A DNA stretch of 64,000 bases. It comes from Amaranthus tricolor. Lineage: Eukaryota > Streptophyta > Magnoliopsida > Caryophyllales > Amaranthaceae. The stretch lies in assembly GCF_026212465.1 (NCBI RefSeq), contig NC_080053.1, positions 18,458,806-18,522,805 of the forward strand, given 5' to 3'. The notes beneath the pieces are model-generated. The model saw only the letters and a program-made list of their open reading frames with translations, was not told where the DNA came from and did no database searches. Positions within the stretch are counted from its first letter, which is position 1; every line of letters starts with the position of its first letter. A program made the translations under genes and the position numbers. Below are positions 38,449-51,000 of the stretch, in pieces.

Positions 38449-38451
38449 TAA

Positions 38452-38978
38452 AAGTATGAAAGTGACCAAACCAATGATGCAAGTAAACTTAGCTTTCAAT
38501 TCAAAAAATGATGAAACCCTACTAGATCATATTCATAGCCCACAAGTTCACATCTTTGACATAGTCCATAGTATGTGGGTCACTTGGATGGGACCCACCA
38601 TCACCATCTATTTATTCCCGAATTCATAAGGGTCACGAGGTTATACCACTTGGATGGGACCCACCATTCCCAAATTCCACCAGTAGCATGACCCATATAC
38701 TATGTCCTAATCACATTACCTACTCTTCCAACTCTACTAAAATTACAAACAAATGCATAAAAACATATGAAGCTCATTATGAAAATGCTGAAATTTAACT
38801 ATCATATGAAAACAAATTTCCCAACAAGAACAAAAAACAGATAAAGAATGTTTTTTTCTTTCTTTCATGTTGTAAGAAGTTGGATTCAACTTTCATGCTT
38901 CAAGAATATATCCAATTTCAGGTAAATTTCCATCCTTTATCTTCCTTTTTCTCTGCAAATTCTACATATTAAGCTTCC
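38452..38978 (+). promoter_or_regulatory. Upstream region of the PEPR-type gene
   Basis: About 530 bp between the Harbinger end and the start codon. CACTTGGATGGGACCCACCA occurs twice (38581 and 38647). TTGAC (38557) is a possible WRKY site. The element's end thus forms part of the promoter neighbourhood. Confidence 0.45.
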
Positions 38979-41900
38979 ATGGAAAACAATAAAAACTCCA
39001 CCATTTTGTTGTTTTTCTGGGTTACCTCTGTTCTGTTTAGTGTTTCATCTTCATTGAATTCAGATGGGGAAGCTTTAATTTCACTTTTGAGTAGATGGGT
39101 AGTTCCAAAATCTATGGAACATAGTTGGGATTCTTCTGAACTTACCCCATGTTCTTGGAAAGGTATTGAATGTGACAAAACCCAGAATGTGGTTTCTCTT
39201 AACTTGTCCAATCTAGGGATTTCTGGTCTTTTGGGACCTGAAATTGGGCAATTAGGCCATTTACAAACCCTTGATCTTCGTTCAAACGCAATATCTGGTT
39301 CCATCCCTATTGAAATTTCCAAGTGTAGTCTTCTACAGGTGATGGACCTATCAGTAAACAATCTCACAGGTAATATCCCTAAAAATATAGGAAACTTGCA
39401 AAATCTGCAGCAAATTAGCCTGTTTGAGAATTCACTTATAGGCAAGATTCCTGTTTCTTTGTTTCAAATCCCACAAATTCAGACTGTTTTCTTTAGCGAT
39501 AACCAGCTTAGTGGGCCCATCCCTTCAAATCTAGGGAATGCATCTGAACTTGTGTATTTTTGGGTTAACAGCAACCACCTAACTCAAGCTATACCACCTT
39601 CCATTGGGAATTGTTCTGCACTCCAAGAATTGTATCTAAACGACAACCGTTTTACTGGTGTGTTGCCTTCGAGTCTGATCAATCTGGAAAATCTGACTGA
39701 TCTTGATGTGAGCACAAACAGGCTAGAGGGTAATATCCCATCATTCGGTTCTCGTAGCTGCAGGAATTTGGATAGATTAGACTTGTCAGAAAACCATTTT
39801 AGTGGGGTAATCCCACAATCCCTGAGCAATTGTCGCGGTTTGTCAGTCTTCTCGGTTGTGGCTAACTATCTAACAGGGACAATTCCGACTTTCTTTGAAT
39901 CATTCACCGAACTAACAACTCTTTACCTATCGGAGAACTCGTTCACAGGGACGATACCCCCTGAGCTTGGAAATTGCAAGTCTTTGACCAAGTTGCAGTT
40001 GAATGACAATAAACTCGAGGGTGAAATCCCAAGCGAACTTGTAAGGTTAACAAACTTACAAGTCCTTCGCTTACATAATAATAGCCTGACAGGCGAGGTT
40101 CCACTAGGAATATGGAAGATACCGAGCCTCGAGCTGCTTTTAATTTATAATAACAACTTGTCAGGGGAACTGCCTGTTGAATTAGCTGATCTCAAACACC
40201 TCAAGAATCTTACTTTAGCCGATAACCAGTTCTCTGGAACGATACCATTTCACTTGGGGATTAATAGTAGTTTGGTAGTGATCGATTTCACGAAAAATAA
40301 GTTTACCGGAGAAATTCCGCCCAATCTTTGCTTCAATAAACAACTTCAAGTACTAGACATGGGTGGCAATATGCTCAGTGGAAGCATACCGCCTGAGCTT
40401 GGAAGTTGCTCTAGTTTGATAAGGTTGAGATTTGAACGAAATAATCTCACCGGGGTGATTCCAGAGTTTATGGAACACCATAGCCTCTCTTTCATTGACT
40501 TGAGTGGAAATCGGATTCTTGGGAATGTGCCTTTAAGCCTTGGTAATTGTCATAATCTTTCATGGATCAACTTCACCGCCAACGAACTTTCAGGCTCGCT
40601 ACCTCCAGAGCTCGGAAAGTTGACTCAACTTGGTTCGGTTTTTATGTCTCGCAATAGATTGGATGGCATTTTGCCGCCTGATATAGGCAACTGGCGTAAT
40701 TTGCTTAAGTTGGACCTTTCTTTCAATCTTTTCAACGGATCCATACCCACAAGTCTTAGAAGTTTGACATCGTTATCGTTTTTAGATTTGAGTGAAAACC
40801 GCTTCACTGGAGAAATTCCGTCATATTTGTCTGAGCTTCAGATGCTCCAAGAGCTTCATCTTGGAGGAAATATACTAGAAGGATCGATTCCATCCTCAAT
40901 CACAGCATCAGAGAATTTGATCCTCTCTGCCTTGAATCTTAGTGGCAATCGTTTGACAGCGCACTTGCCCCCTGATCTCCGTAATTTGGGCAGTCTACGA
41001 TGGATTGATGTATCTCACAACCATCTAACAGGGTCATTAGAATCGCTTGCAAATATGTCGGGTTTAGACACCATCAACATCTCGTATAATCTTTTCTCAG
41101 GTCCAATTCCTCCATCGTTGTTGAAGTTCTTCGACAAATCACCCTCATCATTTCTTGGGAATCCTGAGCTATGTTTAGACTGCTCTAACTCTGGCACTGC
41201 TTGTATGCAAAACGAACATCTCAAACTTTGTAGTACTAAGCCGATGAATCACAAAGGACTGCGCAAAGTTTACATTGCAATGATCATCCTTGGATCATCA
41301 ATCTTCCCGTTGCTCGCTGCACTTGTTCTGATCTGTTTATTTTGTAAACAGAGAAGAAAATATATTGAAGATGCAAGCAACGAGAGTTCTTATACATTCA
41401 ACAAAATCATGGAATCTACCGGACATCTTGATGATCACCACATCATTGGAAGAGGAGCCCACGGAACTGTCTACAAGGCGGTGTTAGGCCCAGACGAAGT
41501 TTATGCTGTCAAGAAGCTTTCTTTTAGTGAAGAAAGAAGTGCAAGCATGAGCATGGCACGAGAAATCGAGACACTAGGACAGATCAGGCATAGGAATTTA
41601 GTGAAATTGAAGAATTTCTGGTTGACAAGAAATTATGGCCTAATACTGTATGAATACATGGAAAATGGTAGCCTTAGTGATGTACTTCATCGGACAAGCC
41701 CTTTATCGGTAATAAGATGGGATGTTCGCTACAAGATAGCTCTCGGAACAGCCCATGGATTAGCCTACCTTCACTTTGATTGTGATCCTCCTATTCTACA
41801 CCGCGACATTAAACCTGAGAACATACTCCTCGACTGTGAAATGGAGCCTCACATTTCTGATTTTGGCATCGCAAAACTTCTCGATCAACCTTCCATATCA

Positions 41901-42914
41901 ACGCATTCAATTGCTGTTCCTGGGACTATAGGCTACATTTCACCAGGTATATATTATATTTTTTTTGGAAATTCCACGTGGTAACCTTGAGATATTGGGT
42001 TTTCTATATGGTAACCAAAGCTTTTTTAAAATCTACGCGGTAACTATGAGGTTTATCAAATTTTTTCTCCGTGACTTTTTTTGTATAGAATACGTTTGAA
42101 AACATTAATTACAAAGCTTAAAACTTGCTGTACACCTATTTATTCGTTTCACCAGATCATATTGCATCAGTTTCATAATTTGATAGTAGAAGAGAATAGA
42201 AAAAAATTAGGTATGAATATGGGGGAATAAATATGATTTAGAGAAAAGATGATAGAGTTAGCGTTTATATTGTGGGGGAAATTTATTAAACTGATGCAAT
42301 TTGATCTGGTGAAACGAATGAATGGGCGTACAACAAGGTTTAAGCTTTGTAATTAACGTTTTCTGTCTAAAAAGGTCACGGAAAAAAATTTTGGTTAACC
42401 TCAGGATTACCGCGTAGATTTTTAAAAAGCTTTGGTTACGACATGGAAAACCCAATACCTCAGTGTTACCGCGTAGAATTTTCTTTTTTTCCCGGTAATT
42501 AGGCCTATATGTGTATGGTTTTATGATCAAAATCAAAAGTTAGAGGACTCATTTCGATAATTTCATGGGACAGAAAATGCGTATGCAACAACGTGGAGTA
42601 AGGAGTCGGATGTGTACAGCTATGGGGTGGTTTTGCTCGAACTATTAACGAGGAAGCGAGCAGTGGATGCATCGTTTCCTGAGGGGATCGACTTAGTTGG
42701 ATGGGTGAGGTCAGTATGGAGCTGTTCGGAGCAGATTGATAAGGTGATTGATCCCTCACTTCTAGATGAGTTTCAAGATTCAAAAGTCATGGAGCAAGTT
42801 TATGATGTATTGTTCATAGCATTGAAATGCACTGAAAAGGAATCAAGAAAAAGGCCTACTATGAGAGATGTTGTTAAGCTGTTAGAAGATGCAAATCTTG
42901 TTGTAAGAACATAA
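38979..42914 (+). CDS. PEPR: LRR receptor-like kinase, PEPR type
   Basis: PEPR receptors bind danger peptides (Peps) at the plasma membrane and switch on immunity with BAK1-type co-receptors. Exons 38979-41946 and 42574-42914 join in phase to give 1,102 residues, close to known PEPRs. There is a signal peptide (about 1-27), a Cys cap (CSWKGIEC), about 26 leucine-rich repeats with many NxS/T sites, and a membrane span (about 763-788). The kinase has a GRGAHGTV loop (824), AVKK lysine (845), HRDIKPEN (940) and DFG (961), and SPE is split by the intron, a site seen in related kinases. YSYGVVLLELLTRKRAVD and a family-like C-terminus support PEPR over other LRR-XI kinases. All catalytic residues are present. 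Confidence 0.9.
41967..42484. mobile_element. Foldback MITE in the PEPR intron
   Basis: The intron (41947-42573) is almost filled by a palindromic element. The left arm (GTAACCAAAGCTTTTTTAAA, then ATTCGTTTCACCAGATCA) matches the right arm reversed, with arms of roughly 230 bp. The ends resemble the element at 55936-56272, so they are one family. The flanking T runs blur any target duplication. Confidence 0.85.
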
Positions 42915-44200
42915 AAAGAGTCCTCGAAGTCTTGGCTACAAGACCTTGTGTTTTCTTAACGTCTGTAGTGTATATATATATATAGAGGGGCAGAGCAAAG
43001 GTTTTAAATGTCCTATTTAATTTTACGATTTCTTTTAAAATAGGGCTTTTTATCGTATGAAAAGATAAAATTTTTTCCACTAAAAAAAATTCAAAACAAA
43101 ATAAATTGTACTATTATATTCTACAATTACTATAAATAAATATAAAAAATTACAAAAAAAATCACTTAAAAAGTGTTGCTCAAAATCGAATCTGAATAGT
43201 ACCATTTAGTATTGAGATCTCTTATTTTTGGGAGTTTTAGATGGTGGGGTACCCAAAATATGCTATAAACCATTCAACCTGTGGATTGTCAACTGTTAAA
43301 TATAGATGAGTGAACAATTAAACCTTGCATAATTAGAAGAAACCATTAGATGATTTAATATCCCATGTAATCCCCTTAATACATCATATTTTCGTCCAAT
43401 TTATTTACATGAAAGGTATAACAAAAGGAGATGTGAGCATAAGTTGCACCAACTAGTTTGTATGATACAGTGAACCGGTTTTTTCAATAGTAGCACAAGA
43501 AATGAGATAAAAGAGACAGACATTTTTTGTCTTTTATGTGGTTATACTTGTAAGGCTTTACTTCACATTCAAGAATTTGTGCTATACTTGTTATGTATTG
43601 GATTCAAAAGTGTTTATTTAGATTATAAGGTTAATTTCGAGTCGATTTAAAATTAATTTTTTTGTCCAAATTAATTTTTTTACATAATTTATAATTTTAA
43701 ATTTATTTTTATAAAATCGTATAAATATTAAATTGTCCTTCTATTGGATTCATTTCTAAGTGCTATTAAAATAATACTCCTCCTCCTCAAAGAAAATATC
43801 TCATTTGATATTTGCAAGGACCACAATAAAAAAAAGTGTCTACATCTATTGACTAGGAGAAGGCAAAATGTCTTTGGAATTTACATAAATATTTACCAAA
43901 TCAGAATTAAAATGAGTCTACATCTTAAAATTAGAAAGAGACCACCACAAAATTGGTTCTCTATGTACAAATTCAGGAGGAGATTACCACAAAAAAAGTG
44001 CCTATATGTATAATATTCATTACTTAAAATAAAAATAAAAATAAAATAAAAATAAGACAATTGAGATAACCTAACTAAAAATCAAAAAGGACATTTGCTC
44101 GAATTGGGGGAGACGGGTAGTAAACATATCTCAAAGATATTATTTTATTGTTATATATATTGTAAATATTTTATTCCAGCTATCTTTTATCATTGTATAA
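42915..44200. other. 3' flank of PEPR and AT-rich spacer
   Basis: Untranslated tail with a short TA run at about 42969, then spacer. CTCCTCCTC and purine-rich patches lie at about 43775-43995. The open frame at 43744-44013 has no recognisable protein. Nothing else supported. Confidence 0.45.
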
Positions 44201-44202
44201 TA

Positions 44203-44451
44203 CTCCCTACGAAGAGTTAAAAAAGTGAAATCCTAAGGGTAGGAAAAAGAGTGATATTATGGATTTTTTAATATAAAAGAGAAAAATTAATATAGGTATA
44301 ATTGAAAATAGGATAAAGTTACTAAAAGTATAAAAGTCAAAAATCCATACCAAAAATAAAAATAATGGGACAATTAGAAATAATGGGACAATTAAGTTGA
44401 CTTGACCATAAAAGAAAATGAGACACGTAAACTGAAGCTGAATAGGAGGGA
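44203..44451. mobile_element. Stowaway-like MITE, diverged copy
   Basis: Same interior as 55194-55465 (CCTAAGGGTAGGAAAAAGAG, AATTGAAAATAGGATAAAG, TTGACTTGACCATAAAAG). Preceded by TA. The left terminal repeat has decayed (CTCCCTACGAAG) and the right reads GAATAGGAGGG. Confidence 0.8.
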
Positions 44452-44509
44452 TTTTTTATTTCTAATAGATAGAATGCAAAGTAACATTTACAACAAAGAA
44501 TATTATTCT

Positions 44510-45580
44510 GCCTCCAGTTCATAACTATTGTCCAATTTGTTTGAGCACGAATATTAAAGATTGGGACGGACCACCTAAAATGATGGGTCACATGTGCAAT
44601 TAACAGGAATTAATTAAAGTAATTAAAATTTAATCATTTTTTTAATTTCTAAATGAACCCAAAAGGAGAACATCAGTTTAGAAGGAAAATCAAACAAAAC
44701 AAAATTTCAAAAAAACTAACAAAAACAACCCAAACTAAGAATTACATGTACAATTCCATATCTTTAACAACAAACTAAGAACAAAATCAAATCTTTAATA
44801 ACAACCCAAACTATGAACGACAAACCCAAACTATGAACGACAAACCCAAACTAAGAACAAAATCAGATCTTTAACAACCCAAAGTAAGAAAAATGAAAAA
44901 CGACTAAATTATAAACCTAAAAATGAAAATTTCAGAATAAATTCAGATTTGGAAGACGAAGGAGAGGAAGAGCATTTTTATGGCTTTATATGATAATCAC
45001 GAAAAAATAGGGTTTTTATCTGATAATCGCAATTCCTTACCCAAAAAGTAGATCTAGGATCAAAAACATGAAGATGAAGATGTAAAATTAAGGCTTTTAT
45101 TCGATCTAGAAGACGAAGGAAGGGAAGAACATGAAGATGAAGATGACGAGCTTCGGTGAGGATGAAGAACAGGAGCAAGACGAAGAAGAAGAAGATGAAG
45201 AATGACGAAAAAGATGAAGACTGATGAAAAATGGGACATGAAGATGAAGATGAAGATGAAGATGAAGGTGAAGAAGGCAGACACATAAGATGAGAAGTGA
45301 GGGAGTTTGGATTTTTAGATGAATCTAGAAGAATCTAGAAGAATCTAGAAGGTGAGAGATTATAATAAAGGAGGGAGTAGTAAATTAGGTGGGTATTAGG
45401 GGATTTAATTATAAAGTTTTAATTATTAGTTAAGAGGGTTAATAAAATTAAATGAGGGCATTTTTTTAATTGAAAGGGTAAAATGGTAATAAAATCATGA
45501 CTAAAAATAAAAATGGGACATTTAAGATGAACTTAGCTAATAAGAAAATAGGACAATTATTGTAAATTAGAGAGAGTATT
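44510..45580. mobile_element. Possible Stowaway/Mariner-like element with a GA-rich core
   Basis: The ends are loosely inverted (CTCCAGTTCATAACTATTGTCC and, reversed, CTCTCTAATTTACAATAATTGTCC). The interior has an AACCCAAACTA-type repeat (about 44770-44880) and a GAAGATGAAGATGAAG run (45060-45290). No transposase seen. Confidence 0.4.
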
Positions 45581-46600
45581 ACTTTTATAGTGTCGAAAAC
45601 ATAAGTTTATTTTTCCTAAAATCCTAACTTTCTACCTCTCTTCCACCATTTTCTTTCTCTCCCATAGTGGTACCTCTCCATTACCACTACTAACTAGTGG
45701 CGAATCTAGGAAAAAAAATTAATTTTTATTTTTATTTTATATAAAACGTATATGGGTTTGAACTATGATCGTTTATATGAAAGTCAATACATTAACGAAC
45801 TCTTTTAGGGAATATATATATGTATTACTTGATTTTATTTTGAACTTAAGAGATGCCAATTGATCTCAATGACCTACATATTACATCTGTCCATACTACT
45901 AACAAAGACATTAAGACACATATTAGTTGCATTAGTCTTTCTACCATACTTATTGCCATGGGTAATATTTTACATATTTATATTCATTTGTTTCTTTGTT
46001 TATTATTATTATGAAATTACTTTAATACCCTCATGACCTAACTACCCTGTTGACCTAATCTTGACTTGTTATCAAGAGGCTTAAATAAACTTATCATCCC
46101 ATGCTTTCCCTCCAAGTAACTTAACTTGTAACCCTAAAAACTAGTCAACCCACTACTCTCCACTACTTTACGGTTTACATAATGTCCATGTTCTCATATT
46201 GAATTACAAAATTAACCCTACATTAATTACTATAAATACTCCCTACATAATTCATTTACCATAAGTTTTCATATGATATATCATTACTCTGCCAAAATAC
46301 ATAGTCATCCTACTTTCAATCGGAATACTTAGCCAAAATCTCACATAGTTAATTGGAACTCATCCTACAATACGATCATCTTGCATTCATTATCATACAT
46401 TCTTTGAAATCTGTTTCCCGATCTAACTTGAGCATCAGAGGGGTTTTCCGAGAAACAACCCTCGGGCAAGGCTAATGTTGTATTGTAGGAATTGAAGCAA
46501 CTTTCGTGGTAGGAGATCATAAGACACTTCCAGCTAATAAACAATTGTCCCGGATAACACTTCATCTTCAGGTACTTTTAGTGTCTTTTGCACTTTCGTG
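45581..46600. other. Spacer, possibly an LTR before the Gypsy gag remnant
   Basis: From about 46048 (TGTTGACC) to about 46615 the sequence could be an LTR, because a primer-site-like AAGCGCCGTCTGTGGGGA follows. No second copy is in the window to prove it. Confidence 0.35.
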
Positions 46601-46614
46601 TTTTATTATCGAAA

Positions 46615-47040
46615 CATTTAAGCGCCGTCTGTGGGGACATTATTATAAATACTTAACTTGAACAAAAATCCATGGATCTCAAGAAGAATCCTACTCATAG
46701 CGCAACTGTGCATTGTACAGATACAAATTCTTCCACGGGTCAAGGAAACAATCAAGCTGTGACCCGCCAGGATTTGGACATACTTGCACAAAACCTTACC
46801 ACTGTCTTCTCGGCACAAATCCGCGCCATTTGCAACACTATAATGCTGCACTTCAGCAGCAAGTGTTGGCTGACATGGCAAATAAGATTAAAAGGCTTCA
46901 AGTTGGATTGGAGTCTAGTTAAGATGTCTTTACCCACCATAAATTCAATAATGGCGAAACTAAAATCTCCCATTCCGGCAAAAGGAACAAGAGGAGAAGA
47001 GAGAGATCTCAACTCCAACAAAGTTATTGACCATATTTGA
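46615..47040 (+). pseudogene. Gypsy-type retrotransposon leader and gag remnant
   Basis: AAGCGCCGTCTGTGGGGA (about 46620) is typical of the start of plant Gypsy interiors. A frame from 46672 (MDLKKNPTHS) then shifts near 46840 to LQQQVLADMANKIKRLQ. It stops before any zinc knuckle, protease or RT. It looks like a truncated gag start. Confidence 0.5.
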
Positions 47041-47059
47041 CCATATTTAATATTTTAGT

Positions 47060-47479
47060 AATTAATAATACAACTAATTACCAATTGAATTATGGTAGGT
47101 AATTAGTCGGAAATATGAACCGCCTTTTTTGAGAAGATCAAGTCAAAATTCAAGTTTGACTTTTTTGACTCCTTTCCTACTGTTTTTGGTCAGAAATCAA
47201 TCAGGATATTAAACTATAATTTAAATGACTGATTTTTGGAAAATCAGTTAAAATTTGGGTTTTCAAAATTTCCGACTATTTTCCTACCTATTGGTGGTCG
47301 AAAAATAGTGACTGAAATTGTGATAGTTGGAATTTCGACCAACTTCCTACCAGCTCTGAGTTAGTCGGAATTCCAACTAAAATGCCAACTGATTGTGATT
47401 TTTTGCCTACTAACTCAACACCGACCGACTAATCTCAGACTGTTTTGGTCAGTTTATGTTGGTGCGTTTTTTTGTAGTG
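47060..47479. mobile_element. CACTA (En/Spm) transposon terminus
   Basis: The segment ends with GCGTTTTTTTGTAGTG, the reverse complement of a CACTACAAAAA end. It carries subterminal words (TTAGTCGGAA, GGTCGAAA, CCGACTAA) on both strands, as CACTA ends do. The opposite end is not seen, so this is a fragment or a strongly shortened copy. Confidence 0.75.
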
Positions 47480-48018
47480 TAGTTTCGGATCGAGTCTTGT
47501 CGTGCCTGGCTCGGGTACAACCCAACAGGTCAAAGATATTATTATTTTTTTTCAAAAAACTATATGTATAATAACTATTTATTTTTTAAAAAATATTTTC
47601 TAATAAAAAAGACCAATATAATCATTAAAAAATGATGACGTGTAATCGTAAATGATGACATAAAATTGAAAATAGATCAAAATAGTGAGTTTCGGACTTA
47701 AGTCGATTTTGACACAATTTTTTCAATATTTCGATTGAATTAATTTCAGATTAGATATTAAATTTTTTGATTATATTCCACTAATTTCAATGGGGTTTCA
47801 GATTTATTTCCGAATTAGAAATCTGTACCATTTTTCGCAATTGTGATCCCTATACTCAAGTCTCAACGAACACGAGAAAAACAACCAAATAGGCTTGCTT
47901 AGAAGACAGGCGACAGGAAGTTAGAAATACCCACCGAGCCACCAACGATGGTTGACTTGACAATATAGGAAATTAGGAAGGCATCAAGTTAGCATCCTTG
48001 GCTCATAGAGGGACAAAA
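47480..48018. other. Upstream region of the TMEM62-like gene
   Basis: AT-rich, with a short CGGATCGAGTC...CTCGGGT stretch near 47490 resembling transposon subterminal sequence. The gene's promoter should lie here. No clear TATA box. Confidence 0.4.
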
Positions 48019-51000
48019 ATGGCAGCAATCACCCTCAAATTCCTCATATTCATTTTAATGGCGGTAATTATTTCTGGGCAGCCCGACCCGACCTTAAGCC
48101 GAGTTATAGAAGTCAAAGGCGGCCCTGACTCAGTAGTTTGGGTGGTTCAACTCTCTGATCTTCACTTCAGTGTTCATCATCCCGATAGAGCTCTTGATTT
48201 CAAGACTTTTGTGGGTCCTTATCTTTCCATCATTAACCCTTCCCTTATTCTCATTACTGGTGATCTTACAGGTTTCTCTTTTCTATTTTTTATATACAAT
48301 TTCATTATTTATGCATTTTATTTACTGTTTTTTGTGAATTTAGGTGATTTTAGAGGCGGGTTTGGTTTGATTAATGGAAATGTTGATTTTGTTGTAAATG
48401 TGTTACTTTATTTATTAAATAAACAGTAGAATAAAGTTACAAGTTTGTAAAAGGAAAAAAATCACATATGACAATCAAGAATCATGCTTATGTACACCAT
48501 CGATAATTCCGAGAAACCGATCTTCAAACCCGAACAAAGTAACAAGAAGATTTTGTTTGAAATTGATATTAATTCTAGGCGAGATGCTCTTTCCTAAAAC
48601 TTTCCTCCCTACTACGGTGCTTGGGAATAAACTGGAAAATATGTTCTGAGATACAAAGAATTACACTAAATTCCTAGCACACGGAATCTAGAACGATGTA
48701 AGGAAAACTTAAATGGAAGAAGATACGGAAAATTACAATCGAGGATTGCAAGTTCTCTATGTAAAGTGCTTGAGAAGAAAAGAAATTAGAAATTGCATGT
48801 AGAAAATAACCACACAAGCCTTCTATATTTTTAGAATAGCTTACACTTTTTCACGAAGCAACATATTACTCCATGAAACACAAGATTGGTTCACGAACTA
48901 ATGACGTCTTTCAATCAATCTATCCCAATATATCCGGTTAATATATAACCATATTTAACCGTTGGTAGTTACATTAAACTAGCAAACGAATAAACTAACG
49001 TTTCAAAGAAGAATCCGCAAAACAGCGCAAAACGCGCGGGCCGCGACCTACTGTTTCTACAAAACAGTAGCTTTTCCTTTCTTTCTCGCGAGCTGCGAGT
49101 TGTTTCACGATCCGTGAACACTACTTTTTGCTAAAAACATAAACTTTGCAACCTTGGAATATTCTCAAATTAATTTATTTAATTTAATTTTCGATGACCA
49201 TTATACGCTCTAAATGACAACAAATTTTTGGGAGGTAGGTGTTCACTTTATTCTAGAATTTAAGTACTTTTTGTTTGTTTTGTTATTTGGATAAAATTAG
49301 TTGATTTTATAGGTCGGTTGTGGTTTAGTTATGGAAAAAGTTTGTTTTTGGGAGGTGGGTGTTTGATTCATTCAAGAGATTAAGTATTGTATATTGGTTT
49401 GGTTTGGCAGAAGTTTCCTTATTGTGTGTTTATAAGTGATTTTAAAGAGGAATGCTAGGTCAATAAGATCTATCTAAGAATATAAATGTGATAGGCGGAG
49501 TTTTAAGATCATATGTTTCATGTGTAAATTCCACCATAGAAATGGTTTGAACCGGTGCAGTTTGAGATCCTTAGAACCTTCAAATGTCGTCCCTCTAATA
49601 TTGATTTATTGGTTCACAAGTACCAAACAGATCACCACATATACTATAATGTTATAAGAAATTTTTTATTTTTATTTTTGATGGTATTGTAATGTGTATT
49701 CAATAATGCACATAGATGTTTAGTGCAATGTGTACCAAACAATTCTTTAGAACGTCAAATATCCTGTCTTTACACTATGTTTGGATAGCAAATTAGGAAA
49801 GAAAAAGGAAGGGAAGAGTAAGGGAAAGAAGGTGAGGGGTAAGGAGGGAAAGTGCATCTTGTTTGTTTCGAAGGGAAGGGAAGGGAAAAGGAAGGAAAAT
49901 GAGTGTTTTCCTCCAAATTTTTCCACCTTTGGAGAGATTGTTTTCTTAACAAAACTTGTCTATGCTTTCCATTTTCCATCCTTGCAAATTTCTTCTCTCC
50001 CTTTTTGTTATCGAAATAAGATATTCAGATATTCTCCTTCCTTCCAAATCCCTGCCATTCCTTTCCTTCTATTTCTCTCTATCCAAACATAGTGTTATTC
50101 TCAAATCGTTTTCGAAAGTATGTAAAGAATTGCGTGTTTAGACTTCAGATTGTTAAATATACATATAATTTGTTAGCCATGTTATTATTAGTAAGATAGA
50201 TTAGCTTGTGGTTGCAGACTCCGGTGTATATAGTGCAAAATATTTTCAGCATTTTCGTATCACAACTGTATTGTAAAGCTTCTTTGAGCTTCCCTCCATC
50301 AATATATAAACCGATACAACTCTGAAATCCATTATTACTACTGTGACCGAAACCATATTTTTGTGCTATGAATGAATTACGTTTTATTTGGCAATTGGAG
50401 ATGGGAGCTTGCTTAGTATAATAAGCTAGCTAGTTGTTCTTGATCTGGATGTGGAACGAGAAGTGGATAGTTACGTATTGGTGAATATTAGGTTTTTTGT
50501 CTGTGTTCTTTTACTTGGTGTATTATTTTTGACTATCATTTCTTTGGCTAGCAAGAATACTTATTGGGTACCCTTATGCTTTCTAAATGTTTTTGTTTCA
50601 ATTGTAACTAGATGGGAAGAGCAAAGATCTATTAACTATGAAACAAAATGAGCAAGAGTGGGTGGAATACCGGGATGTGATGGAAGATGTAATCAAGAAG
50701 AGTGGGCTTGACAAGAGCATCTTCTATGATCTTAGAGGCAATCACGATAATTTTGGAGTGCCATCCGTTGGTGGCACCTTCGATTTTTTTTCCAACTACA
50801 GTCTGAATACCCTTGCAGGAAGAAATGGCCATGTAAATAGTGTCACACTTCAGGTAATTTCTTGCTATCACTTTCAAGAAATATCATGTTTCATACTCTA
50901 CAAGTGTAGATGAAGATAAGAAGATAGTTGATCTGATCTGGTCTGATATGATCTGATTTCAATTAGAATAAGTAATAAGTTTAAAAAATAGGTTGAAGAG

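Noticed and set aside
38969..39445. 158-codon open frame antisense to the PEPR exon
   Set aside because: Shadow of the leucine-rich repeat coding sequence; no domain or independent signal.
44978..45286. Minus-strand Ser-rich and Phe/His-rich open frames
   Set aside because: Low-complexity translations of a GAAGAT-type repeat with no domain.
49770..50141. Open frames of 60-100 codons on both strands
   Set aside because: They lie inside the noncoding Tourist MITE and its inverted ends.
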